A DNA stretch of 64,000 nt from Hormiphora californensis (GCA_020137815.1 CM035350.1:6645447-6709446), one strand, 5' to 3'; numbered from the stretch's first letter, positions 50,031-61,325 are shown. Notes: a model not told the origin generated them from the sequence alone. Numbers and translations are program-made.

Positions 50031-50311
50031 AATCACAGCTCAGAACAGCTCTTGCACACACACGTGACCTATTTCATAAGATCTGTTCTGAGCTGTGCAT
50101 ACCTGAACATTTCCGAGATTCCTGATGGCATTGGATATATGCGTTTTTGGAGCATGCTGCATGAATCATCTTATTTTGTGTCTGACGAATCCCCGGATAT
50201 CAGACGTTCCACAACTGACATGCCAGATCAGTGATCAGTCGGATCTAACTTTATAGATTTTCCAAATCCCATTGCTACGGTAACCTTTATCCCTTCTCTC
50301 CTTCCCAGGAC

Positions 50312-50806
50312 ATGGATACAGAACTAGCAGACAAACTTCTCGAAGACTCAGATGTACACCACTCTGATCTCCCACTCAACTTCGGCGAGGACTTACAGGA
50401 CGTGACAAGGATGAATGACATATCCATCACCACGAAGGAAGGGACGATCGTCTTGGCCAATTCCATGATTCTCTCCCTGAATAGCGCTGTGGTCTTAACC
50501 AGGGTTTTGGAGCAAGAAAAGGTGACTGGGCAAAAAAGAACTCGCTCCAGTGTCACTCTACCAAAGCCGCTGGAGCTTGATTTAACAGAGTTCACTGAGA
50601 AAACTGTCCGTGATTTTGTCAGTCTTTGCTACGGCGGAGGTCATTCCACCATGTATATTGGAGAAGAAAACCGCCGAGAGTTTTTCAAGATTGCTAAAGA
50701 TCTAAAGGTCGAATGGATGGTTAGACATGTCTTAGAGGAATACGAGGAAGGTTGGTGGACCCAGACGTTTGAAAAGGACTGGAGTAGGTTCTGTGAGGCA
50801 GCCTGA
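50312..50806 (+). CDS. BTB/POZ-like protein, N-terminal part
   Basis: The frame starts at an ATG just after a cttcccag acceptor, so a 5' leader intron is possible. It encodes 164 residues. VTRMNDISITTKEGTIVLANSMILSLNSAVVLTRVL matches the DV.....F.AHK..L.S.S.VF core of BTB domains, and FTEKTVRDFVSLCYGGG the later B-box helix. It ends EKDWSRFCEAA at a TGA. An adjacent frame continues at once with ELLHMYGWDSELFITPLITE, so the gene may have a frameshift here. Protein-interaction adaptor is the family role; partner unknown. Confidence 0.6.
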   Translation: MDTELADKLLEDSDVHHSDLPLNFGEDLQDVTRMNDISITTKEGTIVLANSMILSLNSAVVLTRVLEQEKVTGQKRTRSSVTLPKPLELDLTEFTEKTVRDFVSLCYGGGHSTMYIGEENRREFFKIAKDLKVEWMVRHVLEEYEEGWWTQTFEKDWSRFCEAA

Positions 50807-51075
50807 GTTACTTCACATGTACGGCTGGGACAGTGAACTTTTTATTACACCATTAATTACCGAAGAGGACACAACTTTAGCGTAATAAGCTAATCAACCA
50901 TGCTATGCAAAAGAGGAACGAGCTGCCGGGAAACTGCATAACTCTGTGTACACGGTTATCTCTTTTGCAAACGTTCACCTGAGTTCCTCACGCTAAAAGT
51001 TCCGAATGAACCACTGTACAGTGAACGAGCGACTCCTTTTCACAGAGAGATACCTTGGGGATCTGAAACTTGTTG
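50807..51075 (+). pseudogene. Linker region of the BTB-like locus with shifted frames
   Basis: Protein-like stretches lie in alternating frames: ELLHMYGWDSELFITPLITEEDTTLA, then HAMQKRNELPGNC, then ERLLFTERYLGDLKLVERWK just before the next frame. No clear GT..AG pair joins them. Either the gene is decaying, or the assembly has indels. Confidence 0.4.
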
Positions 51076-51996
51076 AAAGATGGAAATGAGGTTTTCAAAA
51101 AGGTCGTGGAGTTGGCTAAGACTTTTAACGATATAGAGACCAAAGCAGCGGTTCAGAAAGCTCTCAAGCGCAAGCGATTGCCTACAAAGAAAGGCGGACC
51201 GAAATCTCTAACATCATCATCTAAGCGTACAGTTCCAGTTCCAACTTTTCTAAATGGAGCCGAGTTGCTAAAGTGTACCAATCCGGTCGACCTACTTGAG
51301 GCGTTGCTTAAGGATAAACGAGTGACCACATTCCAATTATTTATTGATGCTGTTCTTTTCTGGGAGTTTTTCAAGGGGTTTGAGTTTGATAGGAGCACCG
51401 GTAAATCGTCATTAAAAAGTCTTCTATGGTTATTCAGCCCAGATGCACGGCGGCTTCTGGCGAAAGCGGCGGCGGATAATAAACTTGGGATAACTAAAAC
51501 TTCGGTTCCCTTTGAGCTATTTAATAACAACGGGCAGACTTTCAGTAGAAAATGCTGGAATCTCTTTCGTCCTTCGAATGATTGTAAAATGAGTTGCTTT
51601 ACTGCTCTGAAGGGAACCTTAAAATTTTCGATTTCGGACTGGATGATACAGATGGCTTACGGATTCCCACTTACTCGGACGGAAAAGAAGGGTGAACCTT
51701 GCGAAGCGGGATCTGGGGAGTGCCGAGTAATGTTTTATTTCAATTGTGGACACTCCAAACCTATCATTATCAGAAATTTGGGGCATGATGATCCAGCAAA
51801 GGACTGCCACTATCACAAGTTAGAGAACTTTCATCTCTATCTTCATATTACGGGTGTTGAAGATGGTTTCACTTATCTGCTACCACTTTCCTGGTGGAAT
51901 GGAGACTGGCAAGTCTTTGAAAAGATTGTTCAGATCCCAGGGATGGAAGCTGAGCTGTACTTGTGCCTGCCAGAAAACTCCTGGGACGATAACTAG
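51070..51996 (+). CDS. Uncharacterised protein or C-terminal part of the BTB-like protein
   Basis: A 308-codon open frame without a convincing ATG (first codons TTG TTG; TGA just upstream; first in-frame Met is far inside). So it is probably the 3' part of the BTB-like gene upstream. It starts DGNEVFKKVVELAKTFNDIETKAAVQ and has a basic stretch (KALKRKRLPTKKGG). The C-terminal half is rich in aromatic residues and Cys/His: RVMFYFNCGHSKPIIIRNLG, CHYHKLENFHLYLHITGVE, LLPLSWWNGDWQVFEKI, ending LPENSWDDN. I recognise no domain. Its 3' end is copied at 52134-54324. Confidence 0.5.
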   Translation: MLKDGNEVFKKVVELAKTFNDIETKAAVQKALKRKRLPTKKGGPKSLTSSSKRTVPVPTFLNGAELLKCTNPVDLLEALLKDKRVTTFQLFIDAVLFWEFFKGFEFDRSTGKSSLKSLLWLFSPDARRLLAKAAADNKLGITKTSVPFELFNNNGQTFSRKCWNLFRPSNDCKMSCFTALKGTLKFSISDWMIQMAYGFPLTRTEKKGEPCEAGSGECRVMFYFNCGHSKPIIIRNLGHDDPAKDCHYHKLENFHLYLHITGVEDGFTYLLPLSWWNGDWQVFEKIVQIPGMEAELYLCLPENSWDDN

Positions 51997-52170
51997 TAGA
52001 GCGTTCTAGTCGGACAGGCGGTTTTATAGGTGTTTCATGAAATACGTTTTAAAATCTGTTTTATAAAGCCTGTTGTCTGGCTCCAATTAGACTGGTAGCA
52101 TGGTATTCAAAGCAGGACAGATGATCTGGGCCGGGGCATGATGATCCAGCGGATAACTGCCACTATCACA

Positions 52171-54013
52171 GGTAGCATACAATAATGCCTACGGTCAATA
52201 ATGCCTACACCCTAAAACACCTAATTAGAGGTGGAGGGTAGGCAAAACTGCTTGTAGGCATTATCGTCAACACCAGGGGGGTAAACCGCAGTTTTGCCTA
52301 CGGTACATAATGCCTACCATGTAGGCAAAACTGTGATTTTACCACTGATGTTGACAATAATGCCTACGAGCAGTGTAGGCAGTATTGCATTGCAGTTGAC
52401 AACTCGCTAAGGATATCTCGATTCGGTATATATTTACCAATCTTTCATTCTCTTTTCTATCAATATATAGAAATATATATATTGATAGAGACTGAAATAG
52501 AAGAGAGAGAGAGAGAGAGACTGAAAATAGAAGAGAGAGAGGAGGAGGAGATAGAGAGGAGAGAGCTCTCTTCTCTCTCATCGCTTCTCTCTCTCTCTCT
52601 CTCTTCTACTCTCTCTCCTCTCTACTCTCTCTCTCTTCTCCTCTCTCTCTTCTCTCTCTTCTCTCTTCTCTACTCTCTGCTCGCTCGCTCTCGCTCTCTC
52701 CATTCTCTCGCTCTCTCTTCTCGCTCTCTCTGCGTCTCGCTCTCTCTCTTCTCTCTTCTCGTCTAGAGAGAGAGAATTAAAACAAGCCCTAGTTAATTCT
52801 TATAAAACCCTGAAATACCACTTGAATTTTACACAAGTCATCTGCTCAAGATCTGCTGCAGTAAATGGGCAAGTCGCGACAGTTCCGTAGTTCATGATGG
52901 CTTTCTGATACTCTCCTTCAAGGTCCCGATACTTCTTCCTCCTCTAGCTCGTAAGGCGGCAGGAACGTGGTGGCGGGGTCTCCTTTACTACTGCAACTGG
53001 TTTCATCGAGGGTGGTAGTTAGTCGTCCGTACAGTTTGGTGTGAACTGTTTCCGGTCCTTACAGGCCTAGTGCTGGACTTTTCCTGGTTTTCCTGTTTCC
53101 ACAGTAGAGGTATCCATTATAGGCGGCCTGTCGTCCACCTTTAGAGCCCCAGTCAGGAATTGAAGAGAGGATGTGACAGGAGGAGGAGGGGTAGGTAGGG
53201 TAGGTGTAGCAGGCGGAGGAGGAGGAGGGGTAGGTAGAGTAGGTAGGGTAGGTGTAGCAGGAAGAGGAGGAGGAGGAGTAGGTAAGGAAGGTGTAGAAGG
53301 ATCAGGATGTGGTGGAGGAGGAGGAGGAGGAGGAGGAGGTGTAGTATCGAGTAGGGAGTCCATTGCTGTTCGAAGAGCTGTTGATAATGGTAGAGACATG
53401 ATTGTTAGTTGTGGCTGTGTGACCTCGACCTTTATACCTCTTTGCCACCGTTAGATGAACTGCCCATATCACGTATCCGGGCATCCGATCCAACCGATTA
53501 GCATAGTGAATGAGACATGAGAGCTCCTCTAATCGTTGTAACAAGCCGTTAGATAAACCGCCCATATCACGTATCCAATCCGACATGAGACATGAGAGCT
53601 TAAGCCTTACCGATTAGAGGAGCTCTCATGTCAATCGGTTTACTCCAATAACTAACGAGCCATATCTCCTATATCGTATTGGTGCCGCCCTCAGGGTCAC
53701 GTTACCAATCGGGATATGATGATTTGACGCTTGTAGGCATTATCGCCATATCAACAATAATATTGACGCTTTTGCCTACACCCAATCACCCCTGTAGGCA
53801 TTATCGCCATATCAACAATAATATTGACGCTTTTGCCTACACCCAATTATCAATAATGTAGGCATTATTGATCGTAGGCATTATCGTACTTTATCGTAGG
53901 CATTATTGCCACCGTAGGCATTATTGCCGTTTTGACGGTTTTGCCTACACCCAATTATATATGCCTATATACCCTGTAGGCATTATTGACCGTAGGCATT
54001 ATCGTACGTAATC
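52171..54013. mobile_element. 1.84-kb non-autonomous DNA transposon with TAATGCCTAC subterminal repeats
   Basis: Termini of about 39 bp are inverted (34 matches: ATAATGCCTACGGTCAATAA is shared). The element is flanked by the 8-bp direct repeat CTATCACA (52163-52170 and 54014-54021). The unoccupied sequence CTATCACAAGTTAG is present once in the original copy at 51810-51823. About twenty GTAGGCATTAT or GTAGGCAAAACTG motifs lie subterminally in both orientations, as in hAT- or CACTA-like elements. No transposase. It contains a GA/CT palindrome (52485-52770) and a proline-coding minisatellite. Confidence 0.88.
53067..53399 (-). other. Proline-rich open frame inside the transposon
   Basis: A GGAGGAGGAGGGGTAGGTAG repeat gives a 110-codon frame of PTPPPP/LPTLPT repeats, ending KVDDRPPIMDTSTVETG. 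This may be a fragment captured from a host gene, or chance reading of a GGA minisatellite. No domain. Confidence 0.3.
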
Positions 54014-54324
54014 CTATCACAAGTTAGAGAACTTTCATCTCTATCTTCATATTACGGGTGTGGAAGATGGTTTCACTTATCTGCTACCACTTTCCTGGTG
54101 GAATGGAGACTGGCAAGTCTTTGAAAAGATTGTTCAGATCCCAGGGATGGAAGCTGAGCTGTACTTGTGCCTGCCAGAAAACTCCTGGGACGATAACTAG
54201 TAGAGCGTTCTAGTCGGACAGGCGGTTTTATAGGTGTTTCATGAAATACGTTTTAAAATCTGTTTTATAAAGCCTGTTGTCTGGCTCCAATTAGACTGGT
54301 AGCATGGTATTCAAAGCAGGACAG

Positions 54325-55270
54325 GGAATTTTTAATTGTTTTTATCAACTTGTTTCTATTAAAACCGCAGAACTAATTTTTAATCAATCATCTTAAATTA
54401 TTCAATCAGTATAACATCAAACATGACTCATTTTTTATCAAATCAGTAACTTTCTATATAACAAATAACCTTATTCAACTTTGTTTTCATTCTTTACCGT
54501 CATATCCCGATCTCTTGTGCAATCCAAAAACTCCCCCCACCATGCGGATGTCTTCCTTTTATCGTGGCCTATGTTGATTGTTACTCTCAGCTCTGCCGAA
54601 CAAGAGCAGTGTTCTGTGTGAGCTACACAAGGTTCATACAATATGTGGAGGGTGGACAGTGTACAAACGCAAATGTTCAGGAAATAAGTTTTAGAATGTG
54701 AAGGGCCATGAAATTCAAAACGTAAATGTGGCACTTGTCAGTTAAGGAAAAGACAGTACTTTTTCCATCTACAGGTATGCCTGAAGGGGGGGGGGGGTGT
54801 TATCACAACAAGATAATCGCACCGGCCGAGGGCCAGGAAGAAATGGATATTTAAAGTAGACATACCAATATAAAGCAGAGAGCTTGGAGAGGTTAGGCCT
54901 TGTCAGTACAAACTATAACCCCACCATTTCAACGGGACCAAGATCCTTTGCTTGCTGAGATGATTAAAGGGTTTACTATAATCCCTTTTATTCCTCGTCT
55001 ATCACTCCTCATCATAAATAGTTCCCCCTCCCAAGATTGTATGTACTCCCGGTTCTTTCTCGCCAGTAACACTTGGGGAAAGAGAGAGCTAACTGTGTTA
55101 CGATAATGTATATTGGCTATTGTTGTACGCTACAAAATTCGCTCTAAATGCTCTCCCCCTTAATATCTATCAGAATAACTTGAGATCTCGTTCTTGTGCT
55201 TTGCAATAAAAGTATAACATCTACGAAAGATGTTTTTCGTTTTTTTTTCTGTTTCCTGCATGCTGTGCAG
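54325..55270. other. Interval without a recognised gene
   Basis: AT-rich DNA, a G run at 54787-54797 and short ORFs only. A pyrimidine tract ends in the acceptor of the next exon (TGCTGTGCAG at 55261-55270). Confidence 0.6.
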
Positions 55271-55693
55271 GAAACCAACAAAAATTGGAATTCAAGTCCG
55301 GAGAGTTGTCATCAGTGTATAATGGTCGATCACCTGGGTTCGCCTTTGATGGAGATCTGACAACTAAGGCCCACTCGAAGTGCAACTGGGCAGGAAATGA
55401 AATCTGGATGATTTTAACTCTCAACAATCTTGCAGCGGTCACTAAACTGACCGTTTGGCCAACCCACTTGTTTAATTCTAATAAGTGGAGGTTCTGGGGT
55501 ACCAAAGTCTACGTTCGGGTTGAAGAAGGAGAAGAAGGATATTGTGGAACAGTCACCATCCCTACTAAATCTGGTCAGACCAGTTCTGATATTGTTTGTG
55601 AATCTCCTATCTTTGGAAATGAGGTGGTGTTCCGGCTGCAAATGGAAAAAGGAAAAGAGACTTGTATTCATGTGTATTACGGTTTTAAACCAA
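55271..55693 (+). CDS. Discoidin/F5-8C-like exon (partial gene)
   Basis: A ~140-residue internal exon between a tgtgcag acceptor and an AACCAA/GTAAGT donor, phase 1. LSSVYNGRSPGFAFDGDLTT followed by CNWAGNEIWMILTLNNLAAV, then VTKLTVWPTH and KWRFWGTKVYV, is the pattern of galactose-binding-like (discoidin, fucolectin) domains: DGD...S.C......W...DL. Such domains bind glycans or membranes outside cells. Other exons of the gene were not found; it may be a remnant. Confidence 0.6.
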
Positions 55694-57041
55694 GTAAGTA
55701 CTAGCTGTAACCATCTGAATATACCTAATCTCTTGCAACTCGCAAATGCTGGGTATTCAGGAACTTTCGCTATTGCAAATGCTGGGCGTTCTGTATAGCT
55801 GTAACCTATATCATACTATTATTAAAGCAAATAGGGAAATCCAGTGTAACGTTTTTTACCTTATATGGCATTTAGCACGTGCAGGTTTAGAGCCTAGAGG
55901 TGAACTGTGGAGTACTATTGGAGTGGGGCCAGGAGTCGGAGCCGTTGCCAATGGCATGGTTGCTACTGTTATACTGCACGTGCACGTGCATTTGATCTTG
56001 CTTTAGTCTGTTTCACTGTTCCAGCTAATTATATGCTCTCTTCAACAACTCTTGATATACGACAGCGACAATTGGAGTTATTCACGCAAGATCTCACCGC
56101 TATTCTCTACTTTTCCATACACTGAGGGGTTCAAATGCAGCATCACCAAAAGAAGTGCAGAGAGAACGAACAAGACGTTAGAGGTTAAACAGAACCGATG
56201 ATCAATCTCAGAGATTAAGGCAGATGAATACTGCAAGCAGACGAAATAGTAAGTTCTTTTATAACTTTGATCGCCGGATCATCATTTGACGTTCTGAAAC
56301 CAGAAACTCGCAGCGATCCCGCCTGAGCTCCTTCTAAGGTACCGTTACTTAAGATGGGATAGTGCATGTCATTAGTTAGACTGATGATGTCAGTGTTCCC
56401 TATTCCAGCTACCAATACCATTTCCCCGAAATTCGCCCGTAGGGCGAACGGGTTTACTAGTAAAGATAATAGGACAACTCAGATATGAAAAATAGAAAAG
56501 ATAAACTGGGGAGACACTCTTGGATGCGTCGGCTGTACAAGTCCTCTTCTATGAGTAAGTAGTAAAAAGTTGTTAGAAGACCATGACCCACTCCCAGTAG
56601 TAGTAGCAGCGGATAGAGGCAGTTTCCACGTCAGGCTGCCGGAGCATTGGCCTGACCCTATTCTCATTTCTTCAAACACGCGAGAACTGTGGTCAGAACA
56701 TTGGCAGCTGACAAGGAGTCATGTTTAAACAAGGTTCTACCGCCTGGCCCAAAAACACTGTGTTGGTCTTTATATCACTCAGAATTTTGACTTCAATCAC
56801 TCTGATATTTTGACACAATGTTTGTAGTGGTACTCACTCGAGGAATCCGAAGTTTCAGCCCTCACCCGAATGAATATTGAATGAACACTAAAACGATGCT
56901 ATATTTCGATACCGAAATTTCACAATGTTGTTTGGCTATCGTTTTTCTTTCCATATATCAGAGTGGTATGTCCCTTCCATGTGTATAGTGTATAGTGTAT
57001 CAGTATGGGATGATGTAATACTGATGTAATACTGTAACACA

Positions 57042-57093
<52 letters not shown>

Positions 57094-57454
57094 ATATATC
57101 CCTCTTATTTATCATCTGTCAAATCTGACGCTGTATATTTCAACTAAATATTGTTCATTCATCGTTGACTTCTTGTCCCGGTATAATAGTGGTGGTAAGG
57201 CTCGTTTTAGCGTGCCCAAACGGTAGGGGTAATTTCGTGAGTAAGTGTTGGGTAGTGTTTTTGGTCTGGAGCATGAACACAATGACCTAGTATATGATTA
57301 GATGACTGGTTAAAATGGTCTATTAGTTAATTAATACTTCAATAAAAAGTTGTTTCTGTTTAAAGATTTGTGTTTATACATTAAATTAAAATTGTTTAAG
57401 TTAATAATAATTAATACTAAAAGTAAGAGGAAGTCGATCGGTTCAAAAATCAAA
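55694..57454. other. Interval without a recognised gene; CT microsatellite
   Basis: Contains a dispersed repeat (56634-56712; GAACTGTGGTCAGAACATTG) related to 32585-32735. A CT microsatellite spans 57042-57090, and half of a GGTAATTTCG MITE is near 57222. No gene seen. Confidence 0.6.
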
Positions 57455-58357
57455 TCATACAAAGCTAAGAATTGTAGTCATTTTGCGTCTGACCATTACT
57501 TTTAAATCTCTACTGAAAAGTGTGTATAATATTGGGTTGCCAAAACAGTTCAGAAAAAAGAGGTAAATAGTAGCTTTAGAGAGTGAGGGATGCGTGCTGG
57601 ATAGTCCCCCGAACCGTTTTGTCAACCCTGGGAGCCAGGAGATAGTGAGTAACAGCGATAAACTCCCCACTGTAATGGTCGCCTGTCTTCGTCGCTGTTC
57701 CAACAGCATCTTAATACCCAATTTAGTTATTCTGACTTGGTTGTTTTTGCGGATTCTGTGGGTATACAAGATAGTCTTGCTGACCAGAATAACATTGCAA
57801 ACTATGATAAGAGAGAAAGGGATGATGATAAAGATGAAGGAGAACACAATGTTTTCCACCCCGCTGTAGTTGTATTGGACAATACAGGTAGAGATGAGGG
57901 GTATGAAGGCTGCCTCTGTGTGAACAAAGAAACTCCTCAGCGCAAGGATGGAAGAGTAAACCCAAAGGAAATAACAGAAATACTTGGCTGTCCTCTTGAA
58001 CAGGAGAGCACTTCTCAGGGGAAACAGCAGGAGAGATAACCGGTAAATGGTTAACGTTGCTACTATGTTAACATTAGCTATTGCAGATACAGATGCAGTC
58101 ATGGCTGATATAAAGCACAGTTTGTCCCCAAATACCCACTGTCTAGTTAGATTGTTCACCGTGACTGGAAATACCCTGGTGATGATATACAACAGATCCG
58201 AGATGGAGAGATTCTTCATAAACTGCATATTAACCGTGTTGACAAACTTGTTGTCGCCGCTTGAGGTCAGGAGTAGAACGATAGAGTTTCCAAATCCTCC
58301 CAGAAGGAGAGTTAACAGGGAGTAGATGAACAAAACACATTCCTCCAAGCCCAACAT
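57455..58357 (-). CDS. Class A (rhodopsin-like) GPCR, intronless, divergent
   Basis: Seven hydrophobic segments in a 300-residue, single-exon frame. TM1 has GFGNSIVLLL (GN motif). TM2 has LSISDLLYI (the conserved Asp). A Cys before TM3 (DKLCFISAM) and one in ECL2 (STCIVQY) can form the usual disulfide. TM3 ends TIYRLSLLLFPLRS, so the D/ERY motif is reduced to IYR. TM6 has TISWLPG in place of CWxP, and TM7 has NCFGNPILYTLFSR, i.e. NPxxY kept. N-glycosylation sites sit in loops (NNLT, QYNYSG). The N-terminus is very short. Ligand unknown; family consistent with the lineage-expanded GPCRs of non-bilaterian animals. Confidence 0.82.
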   Translation of the reverse strand: MLGLEECVLFIYSLLTLLLGGFGNSIVLLLTSSGDNKFVNTVNMQFMKNLSISDLLYIITRVFPVTVNNLTRQWVFGDKLCFISAMTASVSAIANVNIVATLTIYRLSLLLFPLRSALLFKRTAKYFCYFLWVYSSILALRSFFVHTEAAFIPLISTCIVQYNYSGVENIVFSFIFIIIPFSLIIVCNVILVSKTILYTHRIRKNNQVRITKLGIKMLLEQRRRQATITVGSLSLLLTISWLPGLTKRFGGLSSTHPSLSKATIYLFFLNCFGNPILYTLFSRDLKVMVRRKMTTILSFV

Positions 58358-58865
58358 GCTGCCTACTGGAGGGATTGTTTAGAGAAGTTGTAGTGAAAAC
58401 AAAGTACAAACTAATAGATATGAAATGAGTTCATTATAGGGGGATGGGGATCGGGGTAGTCGAAACTTTGTTGTACAACCATTGGTTATACCGTATATAA
58501 CCAGTGGGTATACAAAAAAGTTTCTACTATGAACTTTTTGTCATTTTAACCCATTACATTTCATATTTATTAGTATAGCTTGTTTTTAAACTTTAGCTTC
58601 TCAACCAGCAAAAGCTCATAAAAATGTCAAAACGATGGCGCTCTGACCTCCGTGTGATCACTTTTATCTGCTTACCGGTTAGTTATAAAGCTGTCAAACT
58701 ACTGTAACAAATCAACTTTACTAAAACTGCTAGATTTACGTAAGCGAAGACTCGGATCGTATCGCGAAGTAAACTAAACCAGTAACTGAACAATTTCTTA
58801 AAATAGTTTTGTTTCATAACGTCATTCTAGCGAGTCTCTCATATTTTATTCTAGATCCCGATGAA

Positions 58866-61279
58866 ATGGCTAGAACGACAGAGAGGTTAGAATGGCTTGA
58901 CATGCAAGAAGCAACGTTGGTAAAGATCTTTTCTAAATGGCTAAAATTCCCATAAAATTTAAACATTTGAGCAGCTTCAAAAGGTTACCTTGGGAACCTT
59001 GGCTATACAAAACACATTTGAGCATGCAACTAATAAATATTTGATTAATACGTTAAAACATGTTCAATAGCAATATATAATGTTTGATGACGCCGATTGC
59101 ACATATGAGGAGGCAAAGCCTATTCTGGATAAATTCCAGGAGATAGGGTTGAAACCCTTTGGAAAGGACTGGAGAAAGGAAATGGATATGCATCCACTGT
59201 TCATGGATGACGTACCACAGGAAGTTATTGACGGTAAGGGGCAGGGGTGCTACTAATACTGACGGTAAGGGGCAGGGGTGCTACTAATACTGACGGTAAG
59301 GGGCAGGGGTGCTACTAATACTGACGGTAAGGGGCAGGGGTGCTACTAATACTGACGGTAAGGGGCAGGGGTGCTACTAATACTGACGGTAAGGGGCAGG
59401 GGTGCTACTAATACTGACGGTAAGGGGCAGGGGTGCTACTAATATACTGTCGGTAAGGGGCAGGGGTGTTACTAATACTGACGGTAAGGGGCAGGGGTGC
59501 TACTAATACTGACGGTAAGGGGCAGGGGTGCTACTAATACTGACGGTAAGGGGCAGGGGTACTACTAATACTGACGGTAAGGGGCAAGGGTGCTACTAAT
59601 ACTGACGGTAAGGGGCAGGGGTGTTACTAATACTGACGGTAAGGGGCAGGGGTGTTACTAATACTGACGGTAAGGGGCAGGGGTGCTACTAATACTGACG
59701 GTAAGGGGCAAGGGTGCTACTAATACTGACGGTAAGGGGCAGGGGTGTTACTAATACTGACGGTAAGGGGCAGGGGTGTTACTAATACTGACGGTAAGGG
59801 GCAGGGGTGCTACTAATACTGACGGTAAGGGGCAGGGGTGCTACTAATACTGACGGTAAGGGGCAGGGGTGCTACTAATACTGACGGTAAGGGGCAGGGG
59901 TGTTACTAATACTGACGGTAAGGGGTGTATTAGTTGGACATTTATAATGGGTGATGGGTTTAGTAAAAACAGGGGCCTACTTTGTGTAGGGGAATGCAGT
60001 CAGATCCTTTCAGGTGAGCTGGACAGAAAGAAGTGGCCAGTGTTAGCATCACATCTAGACATCATGTATGAGGATGACGATGATCCCGTTGGATCTGCTC
60101 AGTCTTACAAAGAGGACGGTAATAAGGAATACGTTAAGAAAACAAAGGAAGGCTACTACAAAGCTATCATTTCTTATTCGGGTAGGTCTGTGCAAGGACT
60201 TTCTTTCCCCTTATTTGGGATGTTATTGGATTGGTATATATCGCCACGTTTTCCCACGTGGGTGTCAACTTGATGTCAACTTGGCGGGTGGTGGAATTTA
60301 AATTGAACTCCCCCTTCTTTTCCTACTCTAGAGGGGTTGAGTAAGGACTGTAAAGATAAGGAGTTAGATTCCCAGTTATATTGCAACAGAGCCGCGGCAC
60401 AATTCTGTATTGGAAACTACAGGTATGTATTGTTCACTAGTACCAGTTAGTTTTTAGACAATCACTAAAAGGTGTTGTTAATGAAATTACCCCTCCTCAT
60501 TATAATAGCTCACAGAGCAATATAATAACAGCAGTATAATAACAGGGGTGACTTCTTAACCACTAAAAGGTGTCTATCTAGTGTGACCACGTTTGAACAA
60601 TACAAACTAAAAGGGCGCTAAAACCTTTTTGCTGTTCGTTATATTAAAACTGTATTAAAACTCGAGCCGCTAAAAGCTAAAATACTTTGTCAGGAGAGCT
60701 ACCGAAGACTGTGAGAAAGCTATGGCATTAAATCCCTCCTACCTAAAAGCGGTGAATCGAGCTATCGAGTGCCAACTGAAACTAGGTGAGAATCCAGCTC
60801 GATACTCTTTATACCCCAAACAATATTGCAACACCACCATTATATCACCATGAGCAACCAAGTACCCGATACCCATTATACACCATTATATCTCCATGTG
60901 TTATTCCTAGGAAGGACCGCGGAAGTTTTAAAGTGGATCGAGAGAGGATTAGCGATAGACGGTGGCAATAAAGAATTACTAATAGCGAAAGATAAAACTC
61001 AAAAGGTATAGTAGAGTGGGGAGGTAATAAGTGAAGGTAATGGCGGGGGCCGAGGGATGAACAAAGATTTACGTGACTGCTGATGCAGTGCTCCATTTGA
61101 ATTGACATTAAAGTGATCGATAAACTCTTTTCTGATAGCGACTAAAAGAGGAACAGAGAGACGAGAGAAGACGGACGGCCGCTGAGAAAAAACGACGTAA
61201 TGAAGAAAGAGATTTACTTGCCGCCATTAATTCACGACATCTCAAAATTTTCTTGCCGTCAGGTACTAAAGAAAAGAAT

Positions 61280-61325
<46 letters not shown>

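Larger units (their letters stand above)
52134..54324 (+). pseudogene. Partial tandem duplicate of the gene 3' end, split by a transposon
   Basis: 52134-52170 repeats 51781-51817 with a few changes. Then 54022-54324 repeats the final ~58 codons, the stop codon and the 3' flank up to AAAGCAGGACAG. The 1.84 kb between is the transposon at 52171-54013. The duplicate lacks the 5' part and cannot be a full gene. Confidence 0.9.

Noticed and set aside
59225-59935. Regular 31-bp repeats resembling a CRISPR array
   Set aside because: Units are directly adjacent with no unique spacers, the host is a eukaryote, and the repeat starts at a splice donor.
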